Assembly: GCF_900114315.1 (NCBI RefSeq)
Contig: NZ_FOSQ01000001.1
Location: 1,032,202-1,096,201, forward strand
Direction of reading: 5' to 3'
Length of the DNA stretch: 64,000 nt
DNA from: Falsiroseomonas stagni DSM 19981
Lineage (GTDB): Bacteria; Pseudomonadota; Alphaproteobacteria; Acetobacterales; Acetobacteraceae
The translations under genes were made by a program, and so were the position numbers. How positions within the stretch are numbered: position 1 is the stretch's first letter; each line of letters begins with the position of its first letter. This document shows positions 25,684 to 35,732 of the stretch, piece by piece. The notes beneath the pieces were generated by a model. It had not been told where the DNA came from and searched no databases. It saw only the letters and a program-made list of their open reading frames with translations.

Positions 25684-26149
25684 GGGAGGCCGCGTCGAGC
25701 ACCGCCTGCCGCCGGGCCAGGCTCTCCGCCGGCCAGTACTGATCCCGGTCGTAGTATTCGGGCACCGCCGGCACGCCTTCCGGCAGCACCACCCAGGGCT
25801 GCTTCGAATCGGTGAAAATGTGGATGTCCGGCGGGCAGGCGTCCGGGTCTTCCAGCGTGCCGACCCGCAGGAAGGCGAAGCGCTGCCCGGCGCCGGGATA
25901 GTGGCTCCACAGCGCCACGCGGCAGGTCGGGCAGCGCATCACCTTCTGGCCGCGACCGCTGTTCGATGGCGTATCGACCAGCTCCGGCGCATCGGCGGTC
26001 AGGACGATGCGGTCGGTCTCGATCATCGCGTTGATGGCGAAGGCCGACCCCGTCTCCCGCTGGCACCAGCGGCAATGGCAGCAATTCACGAAAAGCGGCT
26101 TCGACGTGATCTCGTAGCGGATGCGGCTGCAGGTGCAGTGCCCGCGCAT
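25670..26149 (-). CDS. GFA-family (glutathione-dependent formaldehyde-activating enzyme-like) protein
   Basis: A 159-residue protein with the cysteine pattern of the GFA family: GHCTCSRIRYE, NCCHCRWCQRETGSAF and MRCPTCRVALWSHY. The Cys residues bind structural and catalytic-site zinc. The family is named for Gfa, though most members have unknown function. It lies 4 bp downstream of ilvA on the same strand and probably belongs to that operon. Confidence 0.88.
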   Translation of the reverse strand: MRGHCTCSRIRYEITSKPLFVNCCHCRWCQRETGSAFAINAMIETDRIVLTADAPELVDTPSNSGRGQKVMRCPTCRVALWSHYPGAGQRFAFLRVGTLEDPDACPPDIHIFTDSKQPWVVLPEGVPAVPEYYDRDQYWPAESLARRQAVLDAASLNGG

Positions 26150-26153
26150 CGCG

Positions 26154-27404
26154 TCAGCCCCGCCGCACGACGTAGGAGGCGGCCTGCAGCGCCGCGATGA
26201 TGGCGTTGCCCTGCGCGCCGTCGCGCACCTCCACCATCAGGTAGAGCTCCGTGGACTGCACCGTCGGCGCGCCGAAGAGCTGCTGGTGGTTCACCTCGAT
26301 GACGTTGCCGCCAAGGGCCGAGATGCGCGCCGCGATATCCGCCAGCATGCCTGGCCGGTCCGGGATGTCGAAATGCAGGCGCAGGATGCGGCCATCCCGC
26401 AGCAGCTGCCGCAGCAGGACGTTGGACAGCGCCCGCGCATCGATGTTGCCGCCGCAGACGGGAATGCCGACGGCCTTGCCCGCGAAACGCTCGGGATAGG
26501 CCAGCACGGCGGCGAGGCCCGCGGCGCCGGCACCTTCCGCCACCAGCTTGGCACCTTCCGCCAGCATGGCGATGGCCTGTTCGACGGCGCGTTCCGGCAC
26601 CACCAGCATTTCGGTGCCCAGGCGCTTCAGCATGGCATAGGGCACTTCGCCGACATCACGCACGGCGATGCCTTCCGCGACGGTCGGCCCGCCCACCGCC
26701 ACGGGCTGGCCCGCCAGGCGCTGCGCCATGGCGGGATAGCCCTCGACCTCCACGCCGAAGACCCGGATGCCGGGCTTCAGTTCCAGCGCGGCGGTGGCGC
26801 AGCCCGCCAGCAGGCCACCACCGCCGACCGGGATGGCCAGGGTGTCCAGCTGGGGAAAATCCTCCAGCATCTCCAGCGCCGCGGTGCCCTGGCCGGCGAT
26901 CACGCCGGGATCGTCATAGGGGTGGACGAAGGTCAGGCCATCGCGCAGCGCCAGTTCATGCGCATGGGCCGCGGCTTCCGCCAGCGTCTCCCCATGCAGG
27001 ACCACCTTGGCGCCCCAGCCTTCCGTCCGCGTCACCTTCGTGGCCGGCGTGAAGCGCGGCATGACGATGGTGGCGTTGATGCCGGCGAGCGAGGCATGGC
27101 GCGCCACGGCCTGGGCATGGTTGCCGGCGGACATGGCGATGACACCCGCCGCCCTCTCCCGCGCCGTCAGCAGCGCGATGCGGTTGGCCGCGCCCCGTTC
27201 CTTGAAGGCGCCCGTGGCCTGGAGATTGTCGAGCTTCAGGTGGATGGTCGCGCCGGTGGCGCGCGACAGCGCGTCGCAGCGGATCGTTGGCGTGCGGATG
27301 ACCGCGCCGGCGATCCGCGCCGCCGCCGCCCGCACATCCGCCAGGGTGATGGAGGGGGAGGGAGCGGCTTCCATCACCGGGGCGAGCGCGCGGACGGGCG
27401 ACAT
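26154..27404 (-). CDS. ilvA: threonine ammonia-lyase with C-terminal ACT domain
   Basis: A 416-residue PLP enzyme. The Schiff-base Lys is in TGAFKERGA, the glycine-rich phosphate loop is PVGGGGLLAG, and SAGNHAQAVA is conserved. Residues from about 335 onward form one ACT-like domain (ILRLHFDIPDRPGMLADI), as in the shorter TdcB/IlvA-type deaminases that convert threonine to 2-oxobutanoate. The ATG at 27404 has GAGGG at 7 bp; ATG at 27374 is the alternative. It starts 10 bp after the greA stop. Confidence 0.93.
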   Translation of the reverse strand: MSPVRALAPVMEAAPSPSITLADVRAAAARIAGAVIRTPTIRCDALSRATGATIHLKLDNLQATGAFKERGAANRIALLTARERAAGVIAMSAGNHAQAVARHASLAGINATIVMPRFTPATKVTRTEGWGAKVVLHGETLAEAAAHAHELALRDGLTFVHPYDDPGVIAGQGTAALEMLEDFPQLDTLAIPVGGGGLLAGCATAALELKPGIRVFGVEVEGYPAMAQRLAGQPVAVGGPTVAEGIAVRDVGEVPYAMLKRLGTEMLVVPERAVEQAIAMLAEGAKLVAEGAGAAGLAAVLAYPERFAGKAVGIPVCGGNIDARALSNVLLRQLLRDGRILRLHFDIPDRPGMLADIAARISALGGNVIEVNHQQLFGAPTVQSTELYLMVEVRDGAQGNAIIAALQAASYVVRRG

Positions 27405-27414
27405 GCGAAGACCC

Positions 27415-27888
27415 TCAGACGAAGCGGACGCTCGCGATCTCATACACCCGGGCGCCGCCGGGGGCCGGGACTTCCACGCTGTCACCGACCTTCTTGCCGA
27501 TCAGCGCCTTGGCGAGCGGCGAGGAGATGGAGATGGTGCCCTTCTTCATGTCGGCCTCATGCTGGCCGACGATCCGGTAGGTCTTCTCCCCGTCCGTCTC
27601 CTCATCCACCACCGTCACATGCGCGCCGAAACGCACCTGGTTGCCGGTGAGCTTCGAGGTATCGATGACTTCCGCGGAGGGAATCACGGATTCCAGTTCG
27701 GCGATGCGGCCTTCGATGAAGGACTGCTTCTCGCGCGCCGCGTGGTACTCCGCATTCTCCGACAGGTCGCCATGCGCCCGCGCTTCCGCGATGGCGCGGA
27801 TGACGGCGGGGCGCTCTTCGGCCTTGAGCTGACGGAGTTCCTCCTCCAGCCGGGCGAGACCTTCGGCGGTCATGGGGAACTTCTGCAC
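27415..27888 (-). CDS. greA: transcription elongation factor GreA
   Basis: A 157-residue GreA. The N-terminal coiled coil carries the catalytic acidic tip [18 protein letters not shown], and the C-terminal domain ends [21 protein letters not shown]. It stimulates transcript cleavage in backtracked RNA polymerase. The start is a GTG at 27888 giving the family N-terminus [10 protein letters not shown], with GGAGG 11 bp upstream. It follows carB, as in many alphaproteobacteria, but a strong hairpin separates them. Confidence 0.95.
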   Translation of the reverse strand: MQKFPMTAEGLARLEEELRQLKAEERPAVIRAIAEARAHGDLSENAEYHAAREKQSFIEGRIAELESVIPSAEVIDTSKLTGNQVRFGAHVTVVDEETDGEKTYRIVGQHEADMKKGTISISSPLAKALIGKKVGDSVEVPAPGGARVYEIASVRFV

Positions 27889-28033
27889 GTCGCGTCTATC
27901 CTCCAGGCAAACGAAAGCGGTGACAGACCAGCGGACCCCACCCGGCCCGGCACCGATCCCGCCGGCGGCGCCGCGCCCGGGGAAGGGGGCCGGCACCATG
28001 CAAGCATGTTCTGATCGGGGCTGGAACAGGCAA

Positions 28034-28065
28034 GGCGGGGCGGGGGCTGTCACCCCCGCCCCGCC
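28034..28065. terminator. strong hairpin between carB and greA
   Basis: A perfect 13-bp all-GC inverted repeat (28034-28046 and 28053-28065) encloses a 6-nt loop, about 30 bp after the carB stop on the minus strand. It lacks a T-tract but is the most stable simple hairpin I found here. It probably reduces read-through from carB into greA. Confidence 0.65.
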
Positions 28066-28068
28066 CGG

Positions 28069-28109
28069 TCAGCATGAACGGGCGAACCCGTTCAGAATGA
28101 ACGCGCAAA
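28069..28109. repeat. 18-bp duplication of the carB gene end
   Basis: Bases 28092-28109 are the carB 3' end including its stop; 28069-28086 match at 15 of 18 positions, 23 bp downstream. On the minus strand both encode FARS, then F or C, then TGA. A GAACGGG/CCCGTTC stem (28076-28082 with 28087-28093) links the two copies. Confidence 0.7.
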
Positions 28110-31100
28110 ATAGGACTGGAGGGGCGCCACATCAAGGGTTCCGCCCTTCAGCGCCGCGATGGCATGCACCGCGGCCCGGGCACCGGCCAGGGTGGTGTAG
28201 TGCGGGATGCCATGCGTCAGCGCGCTGCGGCGGATGTCGAAGCTGTCCGTCACGGATTGCCCGCCACTCGCGGTGTTGATCACCAGCTGGATGGCGTCCG
28301 ACTTCATGGCGTCCACGCAATGCGGCCGGCCCTCGGCCACCTTGTTGACGACGGAACATTCGATGCCGACTTCCCGCAGCCGGGCCGCGGTGCCGCGCGT
28401 CGCCATCACCTTGAAGCCCATCTCCACCAGGCGCCGCGCCATGGTCACGGCGCCGGCCTTGTCGCTGTCCTTCACGGACAGGAAGGCGGTGCCGGATTCC
28501 GGCAGCTTCACGCCCGCGCCGAGCTGGGACTTCAGGAAGGCGCGTTCGAAGGACAGGTCGAGGCCCATCACCTCCCCGGTCGACTTCATCTCCGGCCCGA
28601 GGATCACATCGACATTCGGGAAGCGGTTGAAGGGGAAGACCGCTTCCTTCACCGCGACATGGCGCGACACCGCCGTGTCATCCAGCCCGAAGGCCTTGAG
28701 CCGCGCGCCCGCCATGACCAGCGCGCCGATCTTGGCCACCGCCACGCCGGTCGCCTTCGCCACGAAGGGCACGGTGCGGCTGGCGCGGGGGTTCACTTCC
28801 AGGACGAAGATCTCCCCGTCCTTCACGGCGTACTGGACATTCATCAGGCCCTTGACCTTGAGGGCCTTGGCCATCGCCTCCGTCTCCGCCTTCAGCTCCG
28901 TCACGATGGCGGGCGGCAGGGAATAGGGGGGCAGGGAGCAGGCGCTGTCGCCGGAATGGATGCCGGCTTCCTCGATATGCTCCATCACGCCGGCGACATA
29001 GACATCGCCCGTTTCGTCGCAGATGCAGTCCACATCCACTTCGATGGCATCGGCCAGGTACTGGTCGATCAGGATCGGGTTCTCGCCGGAGACCTTCACG
29101 GCTTCCGCGCCGAAGCGGCGGAGCTGTTCCTTGTTGTAGGCGATCTCCATCGCCCGGCCGCCGAGCACGTAGGAAGGCCGCACGACCACGGGGTAGCCGA
29201 TGCGCTCCGCCTCGACGAGGGCTTCGTCGAGATCGCGCGCGATCCCGTTCTGCGGCTGCTTCAGGCCAAGCTGCTTGAGCAACAGCTGGAAGCGTTCGCG
29301 ATCCTCCGCGATGTCGATCGCCTCGGCGGAGGTGCCCAGGATGGGAATGCCCGCCTTGTGCAGCGCCTGGGACAGCTTGAGCGGCGTCTGCCCGCCATAC
29401 TGCACGATGCAGCCCAGCAGTTCCCCGCTCTCCTGTTCCTTGCGGATGATGGCGATGACGTCCTCGCCCGTCAGCGGCTCGAAATACAGGCGGTCGCTGG
29501 TGTCGTAGTCGGTCGAGACCGTCTCCGGGTTGCAGTTCACCATGATGGTCTCGTAGCCGGCATCGCGCAGGGCGTAGCAGGCATGGACGCAGCAATAGTC
29601 GAACTCGATGCCCTGGCCGATCCGGTTCGGCCCGCCGCCAAGGATGATGACCTTCTGGCGCGTCGTCGGCCGGCTTTCGCATTCCGGCGTGCCGAAGCCG
29701 CCTTCATAGGTCGAGTACATGTAGGGCGTGTCGGAGGCGAATTCGGCGGCGCAGGTATCGATGCGCTTGAACACGGCATGGACGCCGAGCTTGTCGCGCG
29801 CCGCGAAGACCGCGGCTTCCGTCATGCCCGCCAGCTTCGCCAGCCGCTTGTCGCTGAAGCCCAGCGCCTTCAGCGCGCGGAACGCATGTGCCGTCTTCGG
29901 CAAACCCTCGGCCTTCACCTTGGCCTCGGCATCCACAATTCGGGAAATCTCGCGGATGAACCAGGGATCGAAGCGGCAGGCCTCGTGGATCTCCTCCACG
30001 CTCATCCCCGACCGCAGCGCCTGCGCCACGACCAGCGCGCGATCGGGCTTCGGCGTGGCCAGCGAGGTGCGGATGGCGGCATGCGATCCATCGCCCGGCA
30101 GCTCGATCTCATCGAGGCCGGAGAGACCCGTCTCCAGCCCCCGCAGGCCCTTCTGCAGGGCCTCGGCGAAGGACCGGCCGATGGCCATCGTCTCGCCCAC
30201 CGACTTCATGGAGGTCGTCAAGGTCGCCGGCGTGCCGGGGAACTTTTCGAAGGTGAAGCGGGGAATCTTCACCACGACATAGTCGATGGTGGGCTCGAAG
30301 GAAGCGGGCGTGACCTTGGTGATGTCGTTCGACAACTCGTCCAGCGTGTAGCCGACCGCCAGCTTCGCGGCGACCTTGGCGATGGGGAAGCCCGTGGCCT
30401 TCGACGCCAAGGCGGAGGAGCGGGAGACGCGCGGGTTCATCTCGATGACCACCATGCGGCCATCAACGGGGTTGATGCCGAACTGGACGTTCGAGCCACC
30501 GGTATCGACGCCGATCTCCCGCAGGCAGGCGATGCTGGCATCGCGCATCCGCTGGTATTCCTTGTCCGTCAGCGTCAGCGCCGGCGCGATCGTCACGCTG
30601 TCGCCGGTATGGACGCCCATCGGATCGAGGTTCTCGATGGAGCAGATGATGATGCAGTTGTCCGCGCTGTCGCGGACCACCTCCATCTCATACTCCTTCC
30701 AGCCCAGCACGCTTTCCTCGACCAGCACCTCGGTGGTCATGGAGGCATCGAGGCCGGAGGCGACGATCTGCTCGAACTCCTCCCGGTTATAGGCGATGCC
30801 GCCGCCGGTGCCGCCGAGGGTGAAGGAGGGGCGGATGACGCAGGGCAGGCCCACGAGTTCGAGCCCCGCGCGCGCTTCCTCCATGGAATGGGCGATGGCG
30901 GAGCGGGGGCTCTCGATGCCGATCTTGCTCATGGCATCGCGGAACTTGAGGCGATCCTCCGCCTTGTCGATCACCTCGGCCTTGGCGCCGATCAGCTCGC
31001 AATTGTACTTCTTCAGCGCGCCGGAGGCATCGAGCTTGAGGGCGGTGTTCAGCGCGGTCTGCCCGCCCATGGTCGGCAGCAGCGCGTCCGGCCGTTCCTT

Positions 31101-31337
31101 GGCGATGATCTTCTCGACGATCTCGGGCGTGATCGGCTCGATATAGGTCGCATCCGCGAGCCCCGGATCGGTCATGATGGTCGCGGGATTGCTGTTGACC
31201 AGGATGACGCGATAGCCCTCCGCCCGCAGCGCCTTGCAGGCCTGCGCGCCGGAATAGTCGAACTCACAGGCCTGGCCGATGACGATCGGGCCCGCGCCGA
31301 TGATGAGGATGGACTTGATGTCGGTGCGCTTCGGCAT
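28092..31337 (-). CDS. carB: carbamoyl-phosphate synthase large subunit
   Basis: A 1081-residue CarB that makes carbamoyl phosphate from ammonia, bicarbonate and two ATP for arginine and pyrimidine synthesis. The N-terminal half ([19 protein letters not shown]) and the second half ([19 protein letters not shown]) each carry an ATP-grasp domain (for example [17 protein letters not shown]). The C-terminal MGS-like allosteric domain ends with the FARSF tail. Full length, no damage. It starts 1 bp after the stop of a small membrane-protein gene and is separated from carA by two membrane-protein genes. Confidence 0.97.
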   Translation of the reverse strand: MPKRTDIKSILIIGAGPIVIGQACEFDYSGAQACKALRAEGYRVILVNSNPATIMTDPGLADATYIEPITPEIVEKIIAKERPDALLPTMGGQTALNTALKLDASGALKKYNCELIGAKAEVIDKAEDRLKFRDAMSKIGIESPRSAIAHSMEEARAGLELVGLPCVIRPSFTLGGTGGGIAYNREEFEQIVASGLDASMTTEVLVEESVLGWKEYEMEVVRDSADNCIIICSIENLDPMGVHTGDSVTIAPALTLTDKEYQRMRDASIACLREIGVDTGGSNVQFGINPVDGRMVVIEMNPRVSRSSALASKATGFPIAKVAAKLAVGYTLDELSNDITKVTPASFEPTIDYVVVKIPRFTFEKFPGTPATLTTSMKSVGETMAIGRSFAEALQKGLRGLETGLSGLDEIELPGDGSHAAIRTSLATPKPDRALVVAQALRSGMSVEEIHEACRFDPWFIREISRIVDAEAKVKAEGLPKTAHAFRALKALGFSDKRLAKLAGMTEAAVFAARDKLGVHAVFKRIDTCAAEFASDTPYMYSTYEGGFGTPECESRPTTRQKVIILGGGPNRIGQGIEFDYCCVHACYALRDAGYETIMVNCNPETVSTDYDTSDRLYFEPLTGEDVIAIIRKEQESGELLGCIVQYGGQTPLKLSQALHKAGIPILGTSAEAIDIAEDRERFQLLLKQLGLKQPQNGIARDLDEALVEAERIGYPVVVRPSYVLGGRAMEIAYNKEQLRRFGAEAVKVSGENPILIDQYLADAIEVDVDCICDETGDVYVAGVMEHIEEAGIHSGDSACSLPPYSLPPAIVTELKAETEAMAKALKVKGLMNVQYAVKDGEIFVLEVNPRASRTVPFVAKATGVAVAKIGALVMAGARLKAFGLDDTAVSRHVAVKEAVFPFNRFPNVDVILGPEMKSTGEVMGLDLSFERAFLKSQLGAGVKLPESGTAFLSVKDSDKAGAVTMARRLVEMGFKVMATRGTAARLREVGIECSVVNKVAEGRPHCVDAMKSDAIQLVINTASGGQSVTDSFDIRRSALTHGIPHYTTLAGARAAVHAIAALKGGTLDVAPLQSYFARSF

Positions 31338-31338
31338 G

Positions 31339-31605
31339 TCAGGCTCCGGTCGATTTTGCTTGGCGCCGCGCGCTCATCAGCAGCAGCGGCAGGATCAGGG
31401 CGTGGGGCACGGCCCAGAAGAAGAAGGCGAGGGTGGCGGCATCGCCCATCATCAGCGTCGTCGCGCCATGCACGGTGACGGAGAGCGCGAAGGCGGAGAC
31501 GGCGGCGCGCACCGGCGGGAACAGCCGGCGGAGCGAGGAGGCGACGGTGAACAGCACCAGCCCCGAATAGGCCAGCGCGAAGATGCCAAGCGCGATGTCC
31601 ATCAT
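31339..31605 (-). CDS. small three-helix membrane protein inside the car operon
   Basis: An 88-residue protein with three likely transmembrane segments (about 4-24, 34-52 and 58-80) and a basic C-terminus. I do not recognise a family. The ATG at 31605 overlaps the stop of the LysE-family gene, and the stop lies 1 bp before carB, so it is translationally packed into the carA-carB run. Its position suggests a link to the exporter next to it. Confidence 0.75.
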   Translation of the reverse strand: MMDIALGIFALAYSGLVLFTVASSLRRLFPPVRAAVSAFALSVTVHGATTLMMGDAATLAFFFWAVPHALILPLLLMSARRQAKSTGA

Positions 31606-32234
31606 GCCTTGCTCTCCGTCGCGAGTTTCACCGCCAGCAGCGCCAGCGCGCCGCCCAGCACCCAGCGCTGCACCGCCATCCAGAAGGGCTTGGTGGACAG
31701 GAACCGCGCCGTGCCCGCCGCACCCCAGACCAGCACCGCATCCCACAAGGTGCAGACCAGGATCTGCACCAGGCCGAGCATCGCCGCCTGCATGAACAGG
31801 CTGCCGCGATCGGGGTCGAGGAAGGGCGGCAGCACCGCCATGTAGAACAGCGCCACCTTCGGGTTCAGCGCGGCCGTCGCGAAGCCCACGATGAACAGGC
31901 GCGCCGCCGGTTCGCGCGGCATCGGCCGCGGGCTGAACAGGGGCTGCCCGCCGGGCCGCACACATTGCCAGGCCATGAACATCAGATAGGCCGCGCCACC
32001 CAGCCGCAGCACGTCCCAGGCATAGGGCACCGCCAGCAGCGCCGCCGTGATGCCGGCCGCGGCGCAGACCATGATGGTCAGCGATCCCGCCTGGCACCCC
32101 GCCAGCGACACCATCCCCGCCCCCGTCCCCTGCGCCAGCGAACGCGAGACGAGGTAGAGCATGTTCGGCCCCGGCGTGACCGCCAGGCCGAGCGACAGCA
32201 GCGCGAAGACGAGGATGGTGTCGGCGGAGGGCAT
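31602..32234 (-). CDS. LysE/RhtB-family amino-acid exporter
   Basis: A 210-residue membrane protein of the LysE superfamily with about six helices and the signature VTPGPNMLYLVSRSL near residues 19-33. The LNPKVALFYMAVLPPFLDP block is also typical. Members export amino acids such as lysine, arginine, threonine or homoserine lactone. It sits 8 bp downstream of carA and overlaps the next gene, so an export role connected with the arginine/pyrimidine branch point is possible but unproven. Confidence 0.9.
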   Translation of the reverse strand: MPSADTILVFALLSLGLAVTPGPNMLYLVSRSLAQGTGAGMVSLAGCQAGSLTIMVCAAAGITAALLAVPYAWDVLRLGGAAYLMFMAWQCVRPGGQPLFSPRPMPREPAARLFIVGFATAALNPKVALFYMAVLPPFLDPDRGSLFMQAAMLGLVQILVCTLWDAVLVWGAAGTARFLSTKPFWMAVQRWVLGGALALLAVKLATESKA

Positions 32235-32242
32235 GGCCCGCC

Positions 32243-33631
<1,389 letters not shown>

Positions 33632-33644
33632 GGGCCGTCCTATG

Positions 33645-33661
33645 TGGGAAAAAACTTCCGC
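33645..33661. promoter_or_regulatory. 17-bp pseudo-palindrome 1 in the carA/yqeY intergenic region
   Basis: TGGGAAAAAACTTCCGC lies 14 bp upstream of the carA start codon. Its inverted half-sites (GGAA and TTCC) flank a 5-bp A-rich centre. It matches the reverse complement of the second site in 14 of 17 positions, so the two are related elements in opposite orientation. Confidence 0.55.
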
Positions 33662-33681
33662 CCGCAACCTGAGTCTGCCTC

Positions 33682-33698
33682 TGGGAAGATTTTTCCCA
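33682..33698. promoter_or_regulatory. 17-bp pseudo-palindrome 2 in the carA/yqeY intergenic region
   Basis: TGGGAAGATTTTTCCCA has 6-bp perfect inverted arms (TGGGAA/TTCCCA) around a 5-bp centre. Its centre is 37 bp from that of site 1. It could overlap the -35 region for yqeY on one strand and lies upstream of carA on the other. A 17-bp dyad is the usual size of operators for Cro-type helix-turn-helix dimers. Confidence 0.6.
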
Positions 33699-33742
33699 AT
33701 CGCTCCCCCATGCTACAGCCATCCGATCAAGGAGGATTTCCC

Positions 33743-34207
33743 ATGGCCGACGATCTCCGCAGCCGTTTCACCGAGGCTCTCAAGGCCGCCATGATCGGCA
33801 AGGATGCGCCGAAGACCTCTGCCATCCGCATGATCACGGCCAAGCTCAAGGACATCGACATCGCCGCCCGCCCATCGGGCGTGGACAAGGTGCCGGACGA
33901 CCAGATCGTCGCCATGCTGCGCGGCATGGTGAAGTCCCGGGCGGAGAGCGCCACCATGTATCGCCAGGGCGGCCGCCCGGAACTGGCGGAGAAGGAGGAG
34001 TTCGAGATCGCGACGATCGAATCCTTCCTCCCGTCGCAGATGGACGCCGCCGCCATGGAGGCGGCCGTCGCCGATGCCGTTGCGGAATCCGGCGCGACCT
34101 CGGTGAAGGAGATGGGCAAGGTCATGGCAGTGCTGCGCGCGAAGCACGGCGCGGTGCTGGACATGGCCAAGGCCGGGCCGCTGGTGAAGGCCAAGCTGGG
34201 GGGCTAG
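33743..34207 (+). CDS. yqeY: GatB/YqeY domain protein
   Basis: A 154-residue protein of the YqeY family: RFTEALKAAMIGKDAPKTSAIRMI at the N-terminus and the FLPSQMDAAAMEAAVADAV and KEMGKVMAVLRAKHG blocks near the C-terminus, related to the tail domain of GatB. Its role is not well established; a link to tRNA-dependent amidation is presumed. GGAGG lies 8 bp before the ATG. Its gene commonly stands next to dnaG and rpoD; here a reversed pentapeptide-repeat gene lies between. Its stop is inside the first copy of a 53-bp duplication. Confidence 0.93.
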   Translation: MADDLRSRFTEALKAAMIGKDAPKTSAIRMITAKLKDIDIAARPSGVDKVPDDQIVAMLRGMVKSRAESATMYRQGGRPELAEKEEFEIATIESFLPSQMDAAAMEAAVADAVAESGATSVKEMGKVMAVLRAKHGAVLDMAKAGPLVKAKLGG

Positions 34208-34310
34208 CCCTCCCGCCCCGGCAGCACCAGGCCCTCGGCGCCCACCAGCACGCTGGTGGGGCTAGCCCTCCCGCCCCGGCAGCACCAGGCCCTCGGCGCC
34301 CACCAGCACG
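34200..34310. repeat. 53-bp exact direct duplication at converging gene ends
   Basis: Bases 34200-34252 and 34258-34310 are identical, separated by 5 bp. The second copy is the true 3' end of the pentapeptide-repeat gene (stop at 34262-34264). The first copy holds the yqeY stop (34205-34207) and repeats the last 15 codons and stop of the pentapeptide gene on the minus strand. The palindromic core GGGCTAGCCC supplies a TAG to both strands. Confidence 0.95.
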
Positions 34311-35647
34311 GCGCCGCGCAGGTCGGCGCGGCGCAAATCCGCCATGGTCAGCGTGGCGTCGGTCAGGTCGGCGCCCGCCAGCCCCGCTTCCCGCAGATCG
34401 GCCTGCGTCAGGTCGGCATCGGCCAGGCGGGCCTCGGCCAGTTCCGCTCCCACCAGCTTCGCCCGCACCAGCCGGGCGCTGGTCAGGTTGGTGGGCCAGG
34501 TCTGGCCGTGCTTCAGCGCCATCGGGCCGGCTGCGGCCCGCGTCAGGTCGGCCTCGTTCAGCGATGCCCTGACCAGGCTCGCGCCGCGCAGGTTGACCCG
34601 CGCCATCTTCGCCCCGCGGAGGTCGGCGGTGTTCAGATCCGCCATGGCCAGCACCGTGCCGGTCAGGTCGCAGCCGCGCAGCACGGCATGCTTCAGCACC
34701 GCCGCCGCCAGATTCACCCCGGACAGGTCCAGCCCGGTCAGGTCGCAGGCCGAGAGGTCGGCGCGCTGCCCCGCCCGCCCATTCGTGCGGATCCAGTCCT
34801 GGTGGAGCGCCACGGCCTGGCTCACCGCATCCTCCAGATTCTCCAGCCGGCGCGTCATCGCCGCGCCATCCAGGATGGCGGAGCCCAGATCCACCTCGTC
34901 CAGCAGCGCGCCCAGCAGGTTGGCGCCGGACAGGTTGGTGGCGCGCAGCAGCACCCGGCTGAGGATCGCCCCCTCCAGCACCGCGCCTTCCAGATTCGCC
35001 TCCGACAGGTCGGCCCCTTCCAGGTTGCAGCCGCTGAGGTCGGTGCGGCTGAGATCGGCCCGCACGAAGACCGCCTCCCGCAGGTTGGAATCACGCAGGT
35101 CGGTCTGCACGATGAAGGCGTTGGAGAGCTTGGCGCGGGTCAGATTCGCATTGGCGGCCGATGCCTCCGACAATTCGCCGCGCCCGCCCATGGCGGTGGC
35201 CGGCACCAGTTCGCCGCCCTTGCTGCGCACCAGATGGCCGTCCCGCAAATCGGCGCCCGTCATGTCGGCGCGCACCAGCCGGGCGCCGAGCAGCGAGGCG
35301 CCGCGCAAATCCGCCTTGTTCAACCTCGCCCGCGTCAACTCCGCCTTGCGGAGATTGGCGCCGAACAGGCAGGCGTCGCGCAGATCCGCCTCCGCCAGCA
35401 TCGCGCCCTCCAGCCTGGCGCCGGTCAGGTCCGCGCCGGCGAGCACCGCGCCGCGGAGATCGGCATGGGCGAGGTCGGCAAACTTGAAGGCAGCCCGCTT
35501 GCCGCCGCGTTCCCCACGCAGGTGGCGGGCATGAAGGGCCAGCGCGGCCGCGATCTCCGCCGGGGAAACGGGGTGGTAGTCGATCGCCAAGGCCTCTCGC
35601 CAACTGCTGCCATGGCGGGGCGGGGGTGGGGAGGGGGCATGGGTCAC
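34262..35647 (-). CDS. pentapeptide-repeat protein
   Basis: A 461-residue protein. Most of it after residue 55 is A(D/N)Lxx pentapeptide repeats (for example ADLRGAVLAGADLTGARLEG), which form a right-handed quadrilateral beta-helix. The repeats are interrupted at about 140-160 and by a helical stretch near 257-293 (LENLEDAVSQAVALHQDW). Some relatives protect gyrase by mimicking DNA, but most have no known role. The start is GTG at 35647 behind AGGGGG. It is transcribed against yqeY, dnaG and rpoD and looks inserted into that conserved order. Confidence 0.9.
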   Translation of the reverse strand: MTHAPSPPPPRHGSSWREALAIDYHPVSPAEIAAALALHARHLRGERGGKRAAFKFADLAHADLRGAVLAGADLTGARLEGAMLAEADLRDACLFGANLRKAELTRARLNKADLRGASLLGARLVRADMTGADLRDGHLVRSKGGELVPATAMGGRGELSEASAANANLTRAKLSNAFIVQTDLRDSNLREAVFVRADLSRTDLSGCNLEGADLSEANLEGAVLEGAILSRVLLRATNLSGANLLGALLDEVDLGSAILDGAAMTRRLENLEDAVSQAVALHQDWIRTNGRAGQRADLSACDLTGLDLSGVNLAAAVLKHAVLRGCDLTGTVLAMADLNTADLRGAKMARVNLRGASLVRASLNEADLTRAAAGPMALKHGQTWPTNLTSARLVRAKLVGAELAEARLADADLTQADLREAGLAGADLTDATLTMADLRRADLRGAVLVGAEGLVLPGREG

Positions 35648-35732
35648 GCGCCCCCTGCATGGGCCAGAAGCCCTGAAGAATTCGCTACGCCCTTCCTCGT
35701 CCCCGCGCGCGGCGTGCTAAGGGGCCAGGGCC

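Noticed and set aside
28164-31478. 1104-codon open frame antisense to carB
   Set aside because: carB is full length and intact on the other strand. The antisense frame shows no recognisable domain.
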